Shown piece by piece: positions 44,200 to 55,792 of a DNA stretch of 64,000 nucleotides (position 1 is the stretch's first letter; each line of letters starts with the position of its first letter). The notes under the pieces were generated by a model. The model was not told the DNA's origin. It ran no database searches and saw nothing but the letters and a program-made list of their open reading frames with translations. Source of the DNA: Datisca glomerata (lineage: Eukaryota; Streptophyta; Magnoliopsida; Cucurbitales; Datiscaceae); assembly GCA_003255025.1 (NCBI GenBank), contig QANY01013727.1:700499-764498 (forward strand), given 5' to 3'. The translations under genes and the position numbers were made by a program.

Positions 44200-44900
44200 A
44201 AGTAATGTGCACATAAATAAAAGAGTAGGGACGTGAGAGATTTGACACACGATATTTTTTACGTGGTTTGAGATAATGTTCTCTATGTCCACACTTTAAG
44301 GATCCCCCCTTGAAAATATTTTCCTTGCGATCTTCTTACTGGTGAAGACCAAAATTTTACAAACTATATTAATTTATTATGTCAATCAAACATCGACAAT
44401 GCAACTTAATCAAGATTTTGATCTCTTACAGTATTGCTTATCCTCTCAAAGATTAGATCTCTCAATTTTTCACACACAATATATTCTAGCTTCTCTGTAG
44501 AATTTTTTTTTGAAAAGAATGTTAAACAACACAAGACTCTCAAAAATATAAAACTCTACAAATCCTCGTCAGAGAGGGAGGAGAGGTTCTGAGAGATGTG
44601 TGAAATAATAGAGAATGGTTGGATATTTATAATGTTAAAAACATTGTAGCAACCGATTGACCAGTTTTGAAAGATCGGTGCATGGGTTGTAAACTAAGGA
44701 AGAAATCCCTTAAATGTAGCAACCATTGCACCGGTTGGAATCTACTGGTGGACCGGTTGATAATTAAAAAATATTTCTTAATTGCACAAACCAGTACATT
44801 GGTGAAGAGCTCACCAGTAGAAGTTTTCCAGCTATTCTTCATGTCAAATTTGAGCTGGTTTGGATGTCGAATCGGAGGTGGGCCTTGATATTTTTACACA
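44200..44900 (-). repeat. LTR-like remnant on the minus strand
   Basis: On the minus strand ATTATAAATATCC (about 44636-44624) is a TATA-like promoter, preceded by several CCGGT-containing phrases (CAACCGGTCCACC, CAACCGGTGCAATGG, CATGCACCGATC). The plus strand has TTTTTTACGTGGTTTGAG at about 44257-44274, a phrase common beside plant LTRs. No internal domains are attached. Superfamily not assigned; similar CCGGT motifs occur in the LTR at 41.6-42.6 kb. Confidence 0.4.
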
Positions 44901-46099
44901 ATTTTGTTTGGTTTGACCTTATGCAATCTGATGCTTGAGCGGTTCTATCTGGTTCTAGATTCCTTGTAATGTTCTAAGTTCTGATAACTTAGATTTTGCT
45001 TATTCAGAGTTTTTTATATATTTCGTGGTGTTCCATGTATGTCACAGTGCATGGTTTTCAGTTACCTTTTATTCTTTTTACATGGACACTTATAATGACG
45101 TGTTTTCAACCTTTTTTCACTTTATTTAGAGCATTCATGTTTTATTAAAATATTAGTCCACATATTATTTATCATATTTAAAGTTGTCAATTTGACAAAG
45201 GTCAACAGAAGGAAGCTCGACTTCTTCTTTAATAGAGATGGAGGGAGCTTTTATCTTCGACAGATATGTAGGGGATGAGGCAAGGTATGACTTTGTCTTC
45301 AACAGAGGAGGCATGATGCGGGGGAGAAGGCAGGACACAGAGGAGGAGGGAGGTGAGACTTTCTTCTTCATCTTCGATGGCTCGATCTTTGCATCTAATT
45401 CCAAAATAAGAACAAAAACCTAAGAATGGCTTATATAGAAGTTACAAAAAGGCCAAGTTTTTGGAGTACAGTTGTAAGCATATGTATGAAAATAATAGTG
45501 GATCCAAAACTTTGGTTTTTTACAGTGCTGAATTGAACTGACTAGTAATATTCAAAAAGATGACCAAACTGTTCTTTTCAGTTTGGTTTGATCAGTTTGA
45601 CAAACTTTTGCACACCCCTAATTTTCATTAAAAAAAATTAAAAAGAAAGGTACAATAATTGAGACCAAAAGTTAATGGTCAAATTGGTTAGATAAAAACT
45701 ACAAACTTATTTTAAAATAACCAAAAGTTAAGGGCCAAATTTTTTCACACCTCTTTGGATCTGGTTGTTTTGGGGATTTTGTGTTGTATTTGTATGTGAC
45801 ACAATCGGGTGTCCCAGGTCTGTTCGAGATTATATTGTTCTTCATGTAAATATATTTTTGTAGTGTTAGTTGGTCGAGTCAGATTTGGATAATGGATGAC
45901 CTCTGGAATGAGCTGCTCGAGCTCTACTTTTGTGTGTTGTTTATGCACACATTCCCTCTTTGTACGTAATTCTTCATTTGTATTTAGAGCTGATAGTTTT
46001 GTTCAGATCTTATTTTGTTTGTAACTATGATTTCGTTATGAAAAGCGCTATATCTTAAAAAAAGCCAACTCAGCTTCCACTGGCCAAAAGCAGGCCTGA
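44901..46099. other. Non-coding stretch without supported genes
   Basis: A minus-strand open frame (45165-45404) has no recognisable motif and no upstream start in good context. The rest is AT-rich. Confidence 0.3.
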
Positions 46100-46625
46100 G
46101 CCCATTCTTAGAACCGAGAAGATAAATGGAGTTTGATCTTTACATGCTCAGGAACCCATAGATTCACCAGCTCAAACCTGCGTAGCTTAAGATGCATCAT
46201 TACATCAGAATCATCATTATCACCTGAAGAATATTACCAAGTTGCACCCAGTCAGTGGATCACCTCATCTTTATGTCCAATCACCATTTGTCATGTCAGA
46301 AGCATCTCTTCAATGTCAGCTCAAGGAAAGTCACATTTAATATCATCTCTTCTAAACAAAGGATAAGAGAATATTCTCAAGGTTTCATGAATAAACTTTG
46401 CTAATGTTTACCTCCTCTATAAATATCACATCTAACTCTTTAGAGATGTAACTCCAGCTCAGCCTTAGATATATTATACTACATTTTCCTTAAATGTTGA
46501 CTTACTCATTGAGGCTCTTAAGTAAGGTCCCATCCCCATCGGTGTGAGCTGCCTTCGAGTTCGTTATCTCACTTTGTTTGCAGGACACTACGGCACTTAG
46601 CGAAACACAAGTGCTCTCTATTTCT
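46100..46625 (+). repeat. Gypsy-type LTR remnant
   Basis: The text runs CTCCTCTATAAATATCACATCT (TATA-like, about 46412-46430), AGAGATGTAACTCCAGCTCA, ATTGAGGCTCTTAAGTAAGG, then CCCATCCCCATCGGTGTGAGC and GTTTGCAGGACACTACGG. This sequence of phrases is typical of the R-U5 end of plant Ty3/gypsy (Tat/Athila-like) LTRs. No primer-binding site or Gag follows, because a LINE fragment begins directly. Confidence 0.45.
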
Positions 46626-47120
46626 GGACTACAACATACTTGAAATAATTGAGCACCTATTTTGTACATGCACAACACTGGGAGATATTTGACACTCTCT
46701 TACATAAGTGTGGCTTAGTGTCTAATGATCAGTCTTGGAATGGTCTTCTCACATGGTTGCTAAAGAAACTGTGTTGAAGACTTTGAAGTCCAAAATTGTC
46801 AACCTTCTCTTCATATTGTTTAAGTATTATGCTTGAGAGAAATAAGACAATTTTCCAAGGCAATGTGACTGACTCCCCATTTATCCTTAACATTGTTGTC
46901 ATGACTATAAGGGAAAGGTTGTGGTTTATTTTAAAATTATACAGGGTGTCTTGACGAAACATGTTCTAGCTTGTATGAGAAGTGGGGTTTGTTCACAGCT
47001 ATATTTTAAGTATGACGAAGTCTTGTTAGATTGGTGTTATTGAGTATGTGCTTGTAAGGCTTGACATTTATTTTTACTTGGGGTACGCCCTTTGTAATAC
47101 AGATGGTATTTAATCTTTTT
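46626..47120 (+). mobile_element. 3' end of an L1-type LINE
   Basis: Plus-strand fragments in different frames read EHLFCTCTT (end of a zf-RVT segment), SWNGLLTWLLKKLC, ERNKTIFQGNVTDSPFILNI and VVMTIRERLWFIL, the order seen at the C-terminus of plant L1 ORF2. The text ends near GTAATACAGATGGTATTT. There is no poly(A) tail of note. It is a 5'-truncated copy, as most LINE insertions are. Confidence 0.5.
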
Positions 47121-47489
47121 AACGACTAGCTAAAATGCATGTGCTATGCACAGATTGATCAGTTTTGTAAATTGTATCATCATCCATCATCTTATTTCAC
47201 TTTAAATTTTTGTCCTTTTGTCTTTGTGTATTTTTATTATTTATACAACACACACATAAATGCATGGGAAAGTGGTATAAAAAGACTAGAAGTTAGGCAC
47301 TTAAAAACTCGTGTAACTTTTTGAAGTTCTTAACCCACTTAAATTCACACACTTCATCTTAAAAGTGCTTTTAATTTTAAGACAGAACTAAAGAGATTAA
47401 ATTCTGTCAAAAAATTTTTAGGAATTACATCTTAAATTAATTTAAAAACATAAAAAATGGGACCTTTATTTACTAAAATGCCTTTGGGT

Positions 47490-48310
47490 CACCTCTACAA
47501 AGGACACCACTATATGAGCCAAAGGCAATGGGCTGTTTTATGCTCCAGCTTTATTTTTCTTCTCATAGGAAGCTCAAATGTCATTATATATAAAATATTC
47601 TTTGTAATTTAAGGTGAAAAATATTTTTTTATTTTACAATTTAAAGGAAAAAACATTTTTGGACTTAATTATGGTTTAAATAGTTTTTTTATTGGTTAAA
47701 TACCCTTTATGACACCTCTCTCCCATGAATAGCATAAAAGGAGACCTTTATCTCCTCATTTTCACACCAAAGAAGCATTCTAGCTTTCTTTTTCTCTCAA
47801 TTCTTGGTCTCCACATTTTTTTTTTCGAGTTTTACTTCAAGTTTTCTTGGTTCGATTTTTGATTCGATCCGGTTTGATTTTTTATTCGACCCAGTTTGGT
47901 TTTTGGTTCAGTCTACTTCGGCTTATTTCATGTTCCATCGCCTATTTGGTTTTTCGACCAAAGTCTTGGTTTTGCATCGTTGCTCTGGTGGTAGAATTCT
48001 GACAAGTCAAGGTGGTGAAGTTGAGTGTTTTTCAGCTGCATTAAACCATTTTATTTTGAAAAACAAACATCGTTATCAACTTTAGCACCACAAGTGAAGA
48101 GGTGTAACTGCTTTAAAAAACTGTGAAAACAAGACTCGGTTTGATTTCTTCTGTTACTCTGTCCATATTCTTTAATGTTGGTAAATATAATATTTGGTTT
48201 TTACATTGCTTTCTGTAATCAGATTACCTGTCATAATGAATCTATTTACAGAATTGTTGTATCACTTTTATTTCCATTTAATCTTATAACGCAATACACC
48301 ATATCCAACA
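47490..48310 (+). repeat. 5' LTR (left boundary unresolved) of large copia element
   Basis: Aligns with the 3' LTR from the CTATATGAGCC phrase at 47510 through TTTTGGACTTAATT, CATAAAAGGAGACC, TTCACACCAAAGAAGCATT and TTGGTCTCCACATTTTTT to ATATCCAACA at 48310. It has one copy of the segment that is duplicated in the 3' LTR. Upstream of 47490 similarity fades, so it is truncated or strongly diverged. Confidence 0.7.
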
Positions 48311-48724
48311 ATCTTAAAATAGTTATTTTTACAAGTTTTTGTGTTATTTGATTAATTTTGGAAATTAATTTGGTTTTCAAAAGTCCGACAATTGTTTTAG
48401 GAAATCGATTTGGATTTTTTCAACCTATAAATTTTATTTTTAATATTCTCCTAAACTTCAAAATTGGTAGTAACTATACAGAGAAGTTCTGTCTAGGAAA
48501 TTGAAATTTAAGAGGACTTGTCTCTCCAACTACCTGGGAACTGAATACTGTCGAGAGGATTGGTCCTAGATTGGGTCTTAGAACCCTACATGTTCGTCTT
48601 GACGGTGATTTGTAAAAGGTCTATTTGTTTTGTTTTGGAAAATTAGCATATTTTCGTCTTCGAGACAATAGCATAATTTTTAAAGTTCTAATACACTTCT
48701 CGTTTATATTTCAAATAAGGAAAT

Positions 48725-49680
48725 ATGGCAACTAAATCCAACAACAATGTTGTGACGAACCATGCTGCTAAACGTCAAGGGTAGAACCCTACTATTAGGG
48801 CTTAAATGCTAAACATGGGTGTGTAGAACCCTGTTGTGACCCTTGTGGCCATATGGCATCGATGTCTATGCCTATTTCTTACGGAGAGAAACCTGAGAAA
48901 TTTAATGGTCTGAATTTCAAAAGGTGGCAACAAAAGATGATCTTCTACATGACCACGTTGAATCTGGCATAATGCTTGACTGAAGAAGCTTCTATACTCA
49001 ATGACGATGAGCAGGATTTTCGAACGATTTGTGTTATTGATGCTTGGAAACATTCTAATTACTAATGTAGGAATTACATAATGAATGGTCTAGTTGATTC
49101 CTTATATAATGTTTATTATGACAAGAAAAAAACAAAGGAGTTATGAAAATCTCTTGAATGAAAGTACAAGACTGAGGATGCAGGGGCCAAGAAATTTATC
49201 GTGGACCGCTTTCTGGAGTTTAAAATGGGAGATTCCAAAATGGTGATCAGTCAAGTGCAAGAACTACAAATTATCCTGCAGGAGATTCATGCTGAGTGAA
49301 TCATTTCAAGTGGCTTGTATTATTAAGAAATTACCTCGTGCAGGGAAGAATTCCAAGAATTATCTCGATCACAAACGAAAGGAAATGAGCATCGAGACTC
49401 TTAGTATTCAACTTCGAATCGAAGAAGAGAATAGGCTATTCAAAAGAAGAGGGTCAGACTCTGTTGCTACAACAAAGGCTAACATTGTGGAGCATGGTCA
49501 AGGTTATAAAACTAAGAAGACCAACAACAAAGAGAGGGGTTCAAATAAGCTGAGACCTAAAGGAGGAGTGTCTAAGAAATCAAAGTTTCAAGGCAAGTGC
49601 TACAATTGTGACAAGCTGGGTCACAAATTATCTGAGTGTAGATTGCCTAAGGAGGCTAATGTGATTGAGAACATTCCTCG
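48725..49680 (+). pseudogene. Copia Gag region with CCHC zinc knuckle
   Basis: An ATG at 48725 begins MATKSNNNVVTNHAAKRQG and meets a stop. In shifted frames the core follows: [58 protein letters not shown] and [15 protein letters not shown]. The 49289-49864 frame then gives LSIQLRIEEENRLF, a lysine-rich stretch and CYNCDKLGHKLSEC, an intact CX2CX4HX4C knuckle. Gag forms the particle that packs element RNA. Confidence 0.82.
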
Positions 49681-49739
49681 AGACATTTTTGACATCAACC
49701 TCTCAATAGTGGTTTCTAAGGTTAACATAGTTGGATCAA

Positions 49740-50640
49740 ATCTAAAGGAATGGTGGATTGGTACTGGAGCTACCCGTCATGTGTGTTTAACCATGGGATG
49801 TTCTCTACATTTAAAGTTATCGACACAGAGAGAAGATTTTCGTGGGGAACTCAGCCACCTCTGAGATCAAAGGCCAAGGAAAAGTGGTTTCGAAGATGAC
49901 TTCTATGAAGGAATTGACTCTGAACAATGTCTTGTATGTACCTGAAATCTGGAAGAACCTTGTGTATGATTCATTGTTGAATAACCATGAATTTCGTATG
50001 GTATTTGAGTTAAACAAAATTATTTTATCTAAGAGCAGAATATGTGTTGGTAAGGGTTATATGATTGGCGGAATGTTCAAACTCAATGTAATTACTTTGG
50101 TCAAACCTAATATTAATAAAGCTAGTTCTTTTGCTTACTTGCTTGAGCCTTCCAATTTATGGTATGGTTGACTAGGCCATGTTAATTATGATACTTTATG
50201 TAAATTAATTAACTTGGATCATTTACCAACATTTCAAATTAATTCAAATCATAAGTGTGAAACTTGCGTTAACGCAAAATTAACAAGGTCATCATTCTAA
50301 AGTGTTGAAAGAAATACTGAATCACTGATTTAATTCACACTGATATATGTGATTTAAAATTTATGCAGTAATAAGTATTCTATTACTTTTGTTAATGATA
50401 GCACAAAATATTGTTTTGTATATTTGCTAAAGAGCAAGTATGAAGCTATAGAGAAATTCATTCTCTATACAAATAAAGTTGAGAATCAATTGAATAAGAA
50501 AATTAAGGTACTAAGAAGTGATCGATGTGGTAAGTATGAATCACCGTTTGTTGAGATTTATGCTCAACATGGGATTATACATGAAACCAAATCACCTTAT
50601 TCACCTTAGTCCAATGGTGTTGCTGAGAGCAAAACCATGC
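49740..50640 (+). pseudogene. Copia protease and integrase remnants
   Basis: WWIGTGATRHVC follows the knuckle; the copia protease active site should read D-[ST]-G, so the catalytic Asp is Gly here. Frames 49842-50171 give LTLNNVLYVPEIWKNLV and the GAG-pre-integrase region LWYG. The integrase HHCC part is recognisable (CETCVNAKLTRSSF), and the core retains YINKVENQLNKKIKVLRSDRC-type text in 50424-50609 with CGKYESPFVEIYAQHGI. Stops at 50609 and elsewhere break it. Confidence 0.75.
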
Positions 50641-51099
50641 CTTGAAATAAATGATGAATGTATTGTTGATTAGTTCTGGATTATCTCAGAACATGTGGAG
50701 AGAAACCATTTTTATGACTAACTATCTTTTGAATAAGATACCCAAAAAGAAAGAGGATAAGACCCCATATAAGTTATGGAAAGGTAGAAAACTTTCAGAT
50801 AAATACTTACAAATGTGAGGATGCCTCACTAAAATGATTGTACCTACACTTAAAAATGTGAAGATAGGACCAAAAATTGTCGATTTCATTTTCATTGGTT
50901 ATGTAAATAGCAGTAGTGCATATTGGTTTCTTATGTACGAATCTAGCAATCCTGAGATTCACATGAACACGATAATGGAGTCTGGGAATGCATTATTCTT
51001 TGAACATGTATTTCCTTAAAAGTCCAAGGAAGAGTCAAGCGCTTCAAAAAGACTTCTTGAGACTATTAATGAAGAAGATAGTTAGGACCAAGATGAAGA

Positions 51100-52680
51100 A
51101 GTCGAGTTAGAACCTAGAAGGAGTAAAAAAGTTAGGACAAAAAATTCTTTTGGTCCTAATTTTCTAACCTATATGATTGAAAGTGAACCAAGAACTCTCA
51201 ATAAAGCTGTAAACTCCAATGACGGTCCTTTTTGGAAAGAGGTCATTAAGAGTGAAATTGATTCTATTTTATAAAGTCATACTTGGGAACTTGTAAATCT
51301 TCCACCTGGTTGTAAACGTTTGGGTTACAAATGAATTTTCAAACAAAAAATGAAAGTTGATGGATCAATTGATAAATACAAGGCTAGACCTATAATTAAA
51401 GACCATGGACAGAATGAATGTCTTGATTATTTTGATACATATTCTCCGGTATCGAGAATAAACTCCATTAAGATGATACTTGCAGTCTTGCGAAATCTTG
51501 AAATACATCAAATGGATGTGAAAACAGCTTTTCTAAATGGAGATTTATAGGAAGAAATCTACATTCAACAACCAGAAGGGTTTTCTGCTCCTGGGCAAGG
51601 AAATAAAGTCTGTAAATTAGTCAAATCATTGTATGATTTGAAACAAGCACCAAAATAATGACATGAGAAATTTGACAATCACATGATGCCAATTAGATTC
51701 AAAATCAATAAATGTAATAAATATATCTATGTTAAAGATACAGAAAAAATGGATATGTCATTATGTATTTGTACGTTGAGGACATGCTTATTATTGGGAG
51801 TAATGATAAGATGATCAAATATATGAAAGACATGTTAAAATCTAGATTTGATATGAAGGACATACGACTTGCTGATGTTATATTAGGAATAAAAATCAAA
51901 AGAACATCATATCGACTTATTTTAAGTCAGTCTCATTATGTAGATTTTATTCTTGGAAAATTTTGCAAAGATGACATTGGTGGATGAAAAACACCGATAG
52001 ATACAAGTGTACATTTTTTCAAGAATAAAGGTGAGAGTATCTCTCAAGTAGAATACTCTAGAGTGATAGGTACTATGATGTACTTGATGAGCTGTACAAG
52101 ACCAGATATAGCCTATACAACAAGTAAGCTAAATAGATTCAAGAGTAATCCTAAAGCTGAACATTGAAAAGTCATTGTAAGAGTACTGAGGTACTTACAA
52201 TATACTATTCAAGATATCTAATGGTCCTAGAAGGATAGACTGATGCAAATTGGATATCTAATAAGAAAGTTATGAAGTCACACTAGGAAATGCTGCTATA
52301 GCATGGAAATCCTCAAAACAGACTATTATAACTAGATCCACTATGGAATCTGGACTTATAGCCTTAGACAAATATCGGGAGGAGGCTGAGTGGCTACACC
52401 ACTTCCTAGAGGATATTCTTAGATGGACAAAGCTTGCTCCACCAATCTGCATACACTGTGATAGTCAAAGTGCTATTGTAAGGGTACAAAGTAATATGCA
52501 TAATGGTAAGTCTAGACACATTCGTCGTAGACATTAGACCATTAAACAACTACTCTTGACATGGGTTATCACTCTTGACTATATGAAATCAAAGGATAAC
52601 ATTGCGGATCTGTTAACTAAAGGCTTAAATAGAGAGTTAGTTGAAAAGTCATCGATGGGAATGAGACTAAAGACCATGTA
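51100..52680 (+). pseudogene. Copia reverse transcriptase and RNase H remnants
   Basis: Frame 51350-51550 gives KVDGSIDKYKARPIIKDHGQ, YFDTYSPVSRINSIKMILAV and MDVKTAFLNGDL. After stops, KLVKSLYDLKQAPK; then MYLYVEDMLIIGSNDKMIKY at 51763, in which the YVDD box is YVED. Later fragments are [40 protein letters not shown] and [15 protein letters not shown], ending IADLLTKGLNRELVEKS at about 52600-52650. The order is that of copia RT-RNase H and the active site is altered. Confidence 0.85.
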
Positions 52681-52689
52681 AAAATAAGT

Positions 52690-53267
52690 TGATACAAAGG
52701 AAACTCAACCTAGTTAATTGATATCTCAAGATCTAGGTTCAAAGGGACAACGTAATTGTATAAATTTAGCTGGATCGTTATAGGGAATTTCCCTATCCAT
52801 TCCTATGATGAAAATAGTGATACTCGTTGGAGATTAGGTTAAGCTAAGCTTTTAATGATTCTTATGCATCAGAACTGTGAGATTCGAGAGGTGTAATTCA
52901 GATGTACTCTTAAATTAAGAGATCACATATGTGAGAATGAAGTGTGGTCGCTTTTATAGAAATTCCAAGGGCACAATTCTTTAGAAACTCTTGTAGAACC
53001 AGGAGGATGTTCATGGCCAAAATGAACATAATCGTGAGAACTGAATTGTGTCAGGGATGACTCATATGTGTAGTATGTCATCGTTTACATAAAAGGCCAA
53101 ACATTTCAAAGACACCGTGTCTACTGGTCAGGTAGTAAAGTAAATACGTTTACATAAGGGAAGGTTCAAAGGGTAAAACCTATCTGTCATATGCAGGTTT
53201 CGGAACGTAGTATTCTACCACCTTATCTGTCACGTCGTTGGCGTCAATTTTCATTCATGTGAGAAAT
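52690..53267 (+). other. 3' untranslated region of large copia element
   Basis: About 580 bases between the end of RNase H and the 3' LTR. They contain phrases found after pol in related copia elements (GAACCAGGAGGATGTTCATGG and CAAAATGAACATAATC). There is no coding frame. The purine tract before the LTR (CATGTGAGAAAT) is weak. Confidence 0.6.
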
Positions 53268-54587
53268 TGTTGAAAAATAGATATTTTATACACCAATTTA
53301 GGATAATTTTTTGTGAGACCCACTACGTAAAAGTGTAAGGTTTTCAGATATTTGAGTTTTCTTCCATGAGTACATCAAAATCGACTATTAATTTATCAAA
53401 ATTAACTTTGAGATGAATGAGAAATTATCTCTTAAAGTGAGCTAAATGAGAATGAAAAAATAGATGAGAATTGTAGAAATCCCACATTGAAAATGGAGAA
53501 AATGTTAGAATGGTATATAGAGAGATGGATACTTGTATCAATGGTGATAACTTGATAAGCCTTTAGAGGCTCTCTCTATATAAATCACCTCTATATGAGC
53601 CAATAGGCTGTCTTTTGCTCCATATTTATTTTTCTTTCTCATAGGAAGCTCAAAGGTCATAAAATATAGAATATTCTTTGTAGTTTAAGCCCCAAAGGTT
53701 TTTATTTTGCAATTTTTAGGAAAAACATTTTTGGACTTAATTTTAGTTAAATGGCCTTTTAATGGGTTAAATACCTTTTATGACATCTCTCCCCCCCTTG
53801 AGTAGTATAAAATGAAGTCCTTTTCTCCTCATTTTTCACACCAAAGAAGTATTTTTGCTGTCTTTTTCTCTCAATTCTTGGTCTCCACATTTTTTGTAGT
53901 TTTTTTTCAAGTTTTCTTGATTCGGTTTTTGGTTCTATCCAATTCAGTTTTTGATTCAGTTTATTTCATGTTCTGTCACCAGTTTGGTTTTTAAGTCCAA
54001 GTCATGGTTGCGTCGTTACTCTGATAAAATGAAGTCATTTCCTCCTCATTTTTCACACCAAAGAAGCATTTTTGTTGTCTTTTTCTCTCAATTCTTGGTC
54101 TCCATATTTTTTGTAGTTTTTCTTCAAGTTTTCTTGGTTCGGTTTTTGGTTCTATCCGATTCAGTTTTCGATTCGGTTTATTTCATGTTTCGTCGCCAAT
54201 TTGGTTTTTCAGTCCAAGTCTTGGTTGCATCGTTACTCTGGTGGTAGAATTCTGACAAGTCAGTTCGATCTAAGTGGTGAAGTTGGATGCTCTTCAGCTG
54301 CCTCAAACCGTTTTATCTTGAAAAACAGTCGCATTTATCATTCTTAGTGCCACAAGTGAGGGGATTTTTTTAAGGAAACTGTGAAAATATGACTCGCTTT
54401 GATTTCTTCCGTTACTCTGTCCTTATTGTTTTAACGTCAGTAAACTCTTTATCTACATTTGGTAACAATTTTATTTATATTACTTTCTGTATCAGGTTAT
54501 TTACCTATTATAATTAATGTATTTACAGAATTGTTGTATTACACTTATTTCCATTTAATCTTATAATGGAATACACTGTATCCAACA
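53268..54587 (+). repeat. 3' LTR of large copia element, with internal duplication
   Basis: I place the start at TGTTGAAAAATAG (53268), after CATGTGAGAAAT; an alternative start is TGTTAGAATGG at 53503 after AAAATGGAGAAAA. The end is GTATCCAACA at 54587. It contains TATAAAATG at 53806-53814 and a 217-bp tandem duplication (53809-54025 and 54026-54242) absent from the 5' LTR, plus a CCCCCCC run at about 53791. Confidence 0.75.
53809..54242 (+). repeat. 217-bp tandem duplication inside the 3' LTR
   Basis: Both copies start AAAATGAAGTC, continue CTCCTCATTTTTCACACCAA, CTCTCAATTCTTGGTCTCCA and CGGTTTTTGGTTCTATCC, and end TCGTTACTCTG. The TATA box precedes only the first copy, so the duplicated piece is mostly the presumed transcribed R-U5 part. 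The 5' LTR holds a single copy at about 47739-47995. The two copies differ at several positions. Confidence 0.9.
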
Positions 54588-54727
54588 AAGCTATTGGTTT
54601 TAACATAATGGAAGATGACCTAAGGAATTAATTAACTGTACCTAAGAGAATTTGAACCTTGAATTTGAGAGGGAAAACCCTTCAATTCCAAGTCATTGAC
54701 ATTTACATTTAGAATAACAACCCGTTA

Positions 54728-55632
54728 GGGATTGTTCGTTTGACGGAACTGTGGAAACATTACCATGTTAATGTGACATATTAAAACAATAATCGTGTTC
54801 GGTACATGGGAAACCGATTTCTTAACATTCTCGCTGCAATAAAATTATTCCAAAATAGAATAATGTCATTATCGTTTAAATTTAGGGTAATGTGCAATTA
54901 CCACGTTGTATGAATTGAGGAATGTTATATGCTATTTAATTTTGTAACTCTTTAAAAATATATAGCATGATATAGCTTTTAGATCGTCAAATATATAAAG
55001 TAAATTAATTATTTTAATCCAAAAAATACATAATATTATAATTCATTATGTTATTTATATAATTTATATTATATTATATTAATTGTAGTATTTATATTGG
55101 TTAAAAAATAATTATGGTATTATTTAAAAATAGCTTTTGTGTAAACATATATATTATATAAATATTATAGTAATACTAAATAACAATATATTCATTATAC
55201 ATTTTTTTATATTTTTAAATAATATATATATACCAAATATCCATAAAAAAGTATTATTTTAAAACTATAGATATTCTTATAAAATTATTGTGTATCTAAA
55301 ATGTTTATAACTGAACTAATATATATTATATATAATAACATTATTACGAAACGTGTTATGAAAATCAATTAATTTGTTTATAGACAAATTAATATTTTAA
55401 AATATTTTGAACAATAAAAATATTGTGATAGAGAATGAGCCATAAAATCATATATATGCGCGTAATAAAAAAATATTATACATCTCCATCCACCTTAAAA
55501 AAATTCATAAACGAATACAATAATATTATATCCATACTGTAATGTTACATTTTTCTAGTTTTTCAGTGACATTTCTTTCTCATTTTTTTAGTAAGGACAA
55601 TAATGTTACACGTCCGCGAAACAAACACCCGG
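54728..55632. mobile_element. Candidate non-autonomous DNA transposon (PIF/Harbinger-like), 905 bp
   Basis: The left end reads TTA|GGGATTGTTCGTTTGACGG and the right end, reversed, reads TTA|..CCGGGTGTTTGTTTCGCGG. The imperfect terminal inverted repeats start with G/C-rich bases and share GTTTGTTT/GTTCGTTT, CGG and, further in, AACATTA. Both ends are flanked by TTA (54725-54727 and 55633-55635), the target duplication of PIF/Harbinger elements. The interior is very AT-rich and has no transposase, as in large MITEs. TTA is short and AT-rich DNA gives such matches by chance, so the call is moderate. Confidence 0.5.
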
Positions 55633-55700
55633 TTAATGAATAAAAGTTAAGCATCAAAAAATATATTCATATAAATAAGTTAGAGAAGTTGTATAATTAG

Positions 55701-55792
55701 TTGCAAGTATGTGATTAACGCATCTCAAAATTACAGTTACAAGTATATGATTACAGTTACAAGTATATGATTAACGCATCTCAAAATTACAG
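55701..55792 (+). repeat. 36-bp repeat, two full copies and one 20-bp partial copy
   Basis: Full copies at 55701-55736 and 55757-55792 (TT(G/A)CAAGTAT(G/A)TGATT, ending CTCAAAATTACAG). The middle copy, 55737-55756, keeps only the first 14 and last 6 bases. No coding role is apparent. Confidence 0.85.

Larger units (their letters stand above)
47490..54587 (+). mobile_element. Large Ty1/copia retrotransposon, decayed
   Basis: A 5' LTR-related segment ends at 48310 (ATATCCAACA); internal Gag-Pol runs 48725-52680; a 3' LTR ends at 54587 (GTATCCAACA). Internal order is Gag with CCHC knuckle, protease, integrase, RT, RNase H, which is the copia order. The two LTRs are clearly related over their last 800 bases (shared TTTTTCTTCTCATAGGAAGCTC-like and TTCTCTCAATTCTTGGTCTC text) but have diverged, and no target-site duplication or primer-binding site could be identified. 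Many stops and several active-site changes make it non-functional. Confidence 0.85.

Noticed and set aside
45165..45404. Minus-strand open frame with Lys/Ser/Pro-rich text
   Set aside because: No ATG at its start and no motif; sits among repeat debris.
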